A DNA stretch of 8,931 nucleotides. Source: Acidimicrobiaceae bacterium. GTDB taxonomy: Bacteria; Actinomycetota; Acidimicrobiia; Acidimicrobiales; Palsa-688. The position numbers and the translations under genes are program-made. The stretch lies in contig WQVT01000062.1 of NCBI GenBank assembly GCA_009785715.1, forward strand, positions 1 through 8,931. Direction: 5' to 3'. This document shows, one piece after another, positions 5,441-8,931 of the stretch. How positions within the stretch are numbered: position 1 is the stretch's first letter; each line of letters opens with the position of its first letter. Under the pieces are notes generated by a model that saw nothing but the letters and a program-made list of their open reading frames with translations, searched no databases and was not told the origin of the DNA.

Positions 5441-6088
5441 CTACTCCAGCAGGCCCGAGAGTTGTTGCTTCAGTGCAGCCAGCTCCTCGGAGAGCGCTGC
5501 CACCTGGGCCTCGAGCGCCGCGAGGCGGGCGGCCGTCGACGGCCCCCTTTCCCCAACTTCCAACTCCGAAGCGGCCAGGACCTCCTCGGTGACCTCGCCC
5601 GCCAGCAGGTGCATCCACCGTTCCTCGCGCTGGCCGGGCCGGCGCTCGAGGCGGACGACCCAAGGGTCGGCGTAGCGGTTCTTGAGGCGGTGCAGCACCC
5701 CCTCCGCACCGCCGAGGTCCTCGAGGCCCTGGTAGCGCTCGGTGCGGGTGCGCAGCTCGTTGACCGTCTGGGGGCCACGCAGGGCGAGGACGGCCAGGAC
5801 GGCCAGCTCGCCCGGCCCGAGCTCCCACGCCTCGCCGGCGACGTGGCGGTACTTGTCGGCCCGACCACCCGGCTGGTGCGCCACCCGGACCAGGCCGGCA
5901 GCCCGCAGCGAGTCCAGCACCGGCACCACGTCGTCGGTCGTGTAGGAGACCACCGGCTGGCGGTTCGAGGTCTGGTTGCACCCGAGCAGCAGCCCGTTCA
6001 TCGTGAGCGGGTACTGGTCCGGGGTCGTCGCTTCCTTCTCGATCAGCACGCCGAGCACCCGTAGCTGCTCGGGGCTCAATGGGTCCAC
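5441..6088 (-). CDS. yceH: YceH/DUF480 family two-winged-helix protein
   Basis: Read from the GTG at 6088 the protein has 215 residues, about the length of E. coli YceH. The first winged helix covers about 1-85: MDPLSPEQLRVLGVLIEKEATTPDQYPLTMNGLLLGCNQTSNRQPVVSYT is the family's hallmark opening (the leading M is the GTG). The second winged helix covers about 88-165 (ELGPGELAVLAVLALRGPQTVNELRTRTERY, then a VVRLERRPGQREERWMHLL wing). Residues 185-213 form a C-terminal coiled coil (ARLAALEAQVAALSEELAALKQQL). The frame stays open 27 codons further up to an ATG at 6169, but that extension is not conserved in character and would overlap the acnA start, so I prefer 6088. The molecular function of the family is unknown; DNA binding is inferred from the fold. 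It is the first gene of a probable operon with aspS and is divergent from acnA. Confidence 0.92.
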   Translation of the reverse strand: MDPLSPEQLRVLGVLIEKEATTPDQYPLTMNGLLLGCNQTSNRQPVVSYTTDDVVPVLDSLRAAGLVRVAHQPGGRADKYRHVAGEAWELGPGELAVLAVLALRGPQTVNELRTRTERYQGLEDLGGAEGVLHRLKNRYADPWVVRLERRPGQREERWMHLLAGEVTEEVLAASELEVGERGPSTAARLAALEAQVAALSEELAALKQQLSGLLE

Positions 6089-6095
6089 GAGGGGG

Positions 6096-6101
6096 AGTGT
6101 A
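6096..6101 (-). promoter_or_regulatory. Putative -10 box for leaderless transcription of the yceH-aspS operon
   Basis: TACACT on the minus strand matches TANNNT and is followed by exactly seven bases (CCCCCTC) before the GTG at 6088. The predicted first base of the mRNA is the G of the start codon. No Shine-Dalgarno sequence exists on this strand upstream of 6088, as expected for a leaderless gene. No convincing -35 is visible; the best-spaced hexamer is TGGCCA (6124-6119). The box lies in the 79-bp divergent region 6089-6167 shared with acnA. Confidence 0.5.
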
Positions 6102-6167
6102 GGAGTGGCCGCGAGCGCTGGCCACAGACCAGACTGTCCTGGAAAGCGATTGACGAGGGAGCACGGC

Positions 6168-8828
<2,661 letters not shown>

Positions 8829-8834
8829 CGGGCA

Positions 8835-8859
8835 TGCACCCTGGGCCCGGGGAGGTGCA
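8835..8859. other. Inverted repeat just after acnA
   Basis: TGCACC (8835-8840) and GGTGCA (8854-8859) pair perfectly around a GC-rich loop containing GGGCCCGGGG. No T-run follows, so it is not a standard terminator. The right half includes the GGGGAGG that could serve as ribosome site for the next reading frame, so folding might limit its translation. Six paired bases in DNA this rich in G and C may be chance. Confidence 0.25.
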
Positions 8860-8863
8860 GGAG

Positions 8864-8931
8864 GTGCTCGTGCTCTATCTCTCGAACTCCTCGCTCGAGG
8901 GCCGGGTCGTGGCGTGGTCGCGCTTCGACCC
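8864..8931 (+). CDS. Start of an unrecognised gene, cut by the window edge
   Basis: An open frame continues to the right edge. GTG at 8864 has GGGGAGG (8849-8855) eight bases upstream and begins VLVLYLSNSSLEGRVVAWSRFDP. GTG at 8870 has GGAGG at 8860-8864, and an in-frame ATG at 8834 lacks a good ribosome site. The gene starts about 35 bp after the acnA stop in the same direction, so it may share the acnA transcript. Twenty-two residues are too few to assign a family. The strand-like LVLYLS followed by a polar turn suggests a soluble protein, but this is weak. Confidence 0.45.
   Translation, partial: MLVLYLSNSSLEGRVVAWSRFD

Noticed and set aside
5976..6167. N-terminal extension of AcnA by 64 residues
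   Set aside because: The extension overlaps yceH, is Ser-rich without aconitase likeness, and the ATG at 6168 has a good ribosome site.

Overview
The window is very GC-rich bacterial DNA with a third-position G/C bias, GTG starts and densely packed genes. Gene content (a Tat-exported phosphoesterase, an AbiEi-like/DUF559 protein, a long AcnA aconitase, promoters that appear leaderless) fits Actinomycetota, possibly an acidimicrobial or related uncultured lineage. That placement is inference from style and families, not from a marker-gene search.

Layout. Positions 1-210 (minus) hold the first 70 residues of a Tat-exported phospholipase C-type phosphoesterase cut by the window edge. Positions 306-1376 (minus) hold an unrecognised 356-residue protein with a strongly acidic DFD-repeat tract. 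Positions 1504-2418 (minus) hold a 304-residue protein with an AbiEi-like N-terminal helix-turn-helix region and a C-terminal DUF559 (Vsr/PD-(D/E)XK-like) domain. Between 2419 and 2674 is an unusual non-coding region. It has an ordered array of 19-bp units, three in each orientation, closed by a perfect 9-bp inverted repeat, followed by a GC-rich A-B-B-A repeat block.

Positions 2675-6088 (minus) look like one operon read from high to low coordinates: a YceH/DUF480 two-winged-helix protein, 22 bp, aspartyl-tRNA synthetase (aspS), then a 4-bp GTGA overlap into a membrane-anchored coiled-coil protein whose C-terminal part resembles a degenerate histidine-kinase ATPase fold. Divergently, positions 6168-8828 (plus) encode aconitate hydratase AcnA of the TCA cycle. 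A 79-bp divergent promoter region separates it from the YceH gene. A short reading frame starts after acnA and runs off the window.

The right half is housekeeping (translation, TCA cycle). The left half is accessory. The items most worth a second look are the inverted 19-bp array upstream of the AbiEi-like/DUF559 gene, with one outlying half-site overlapping its predicted -35 box, and the anchored kinase-like protein translationally coupled to aspS.
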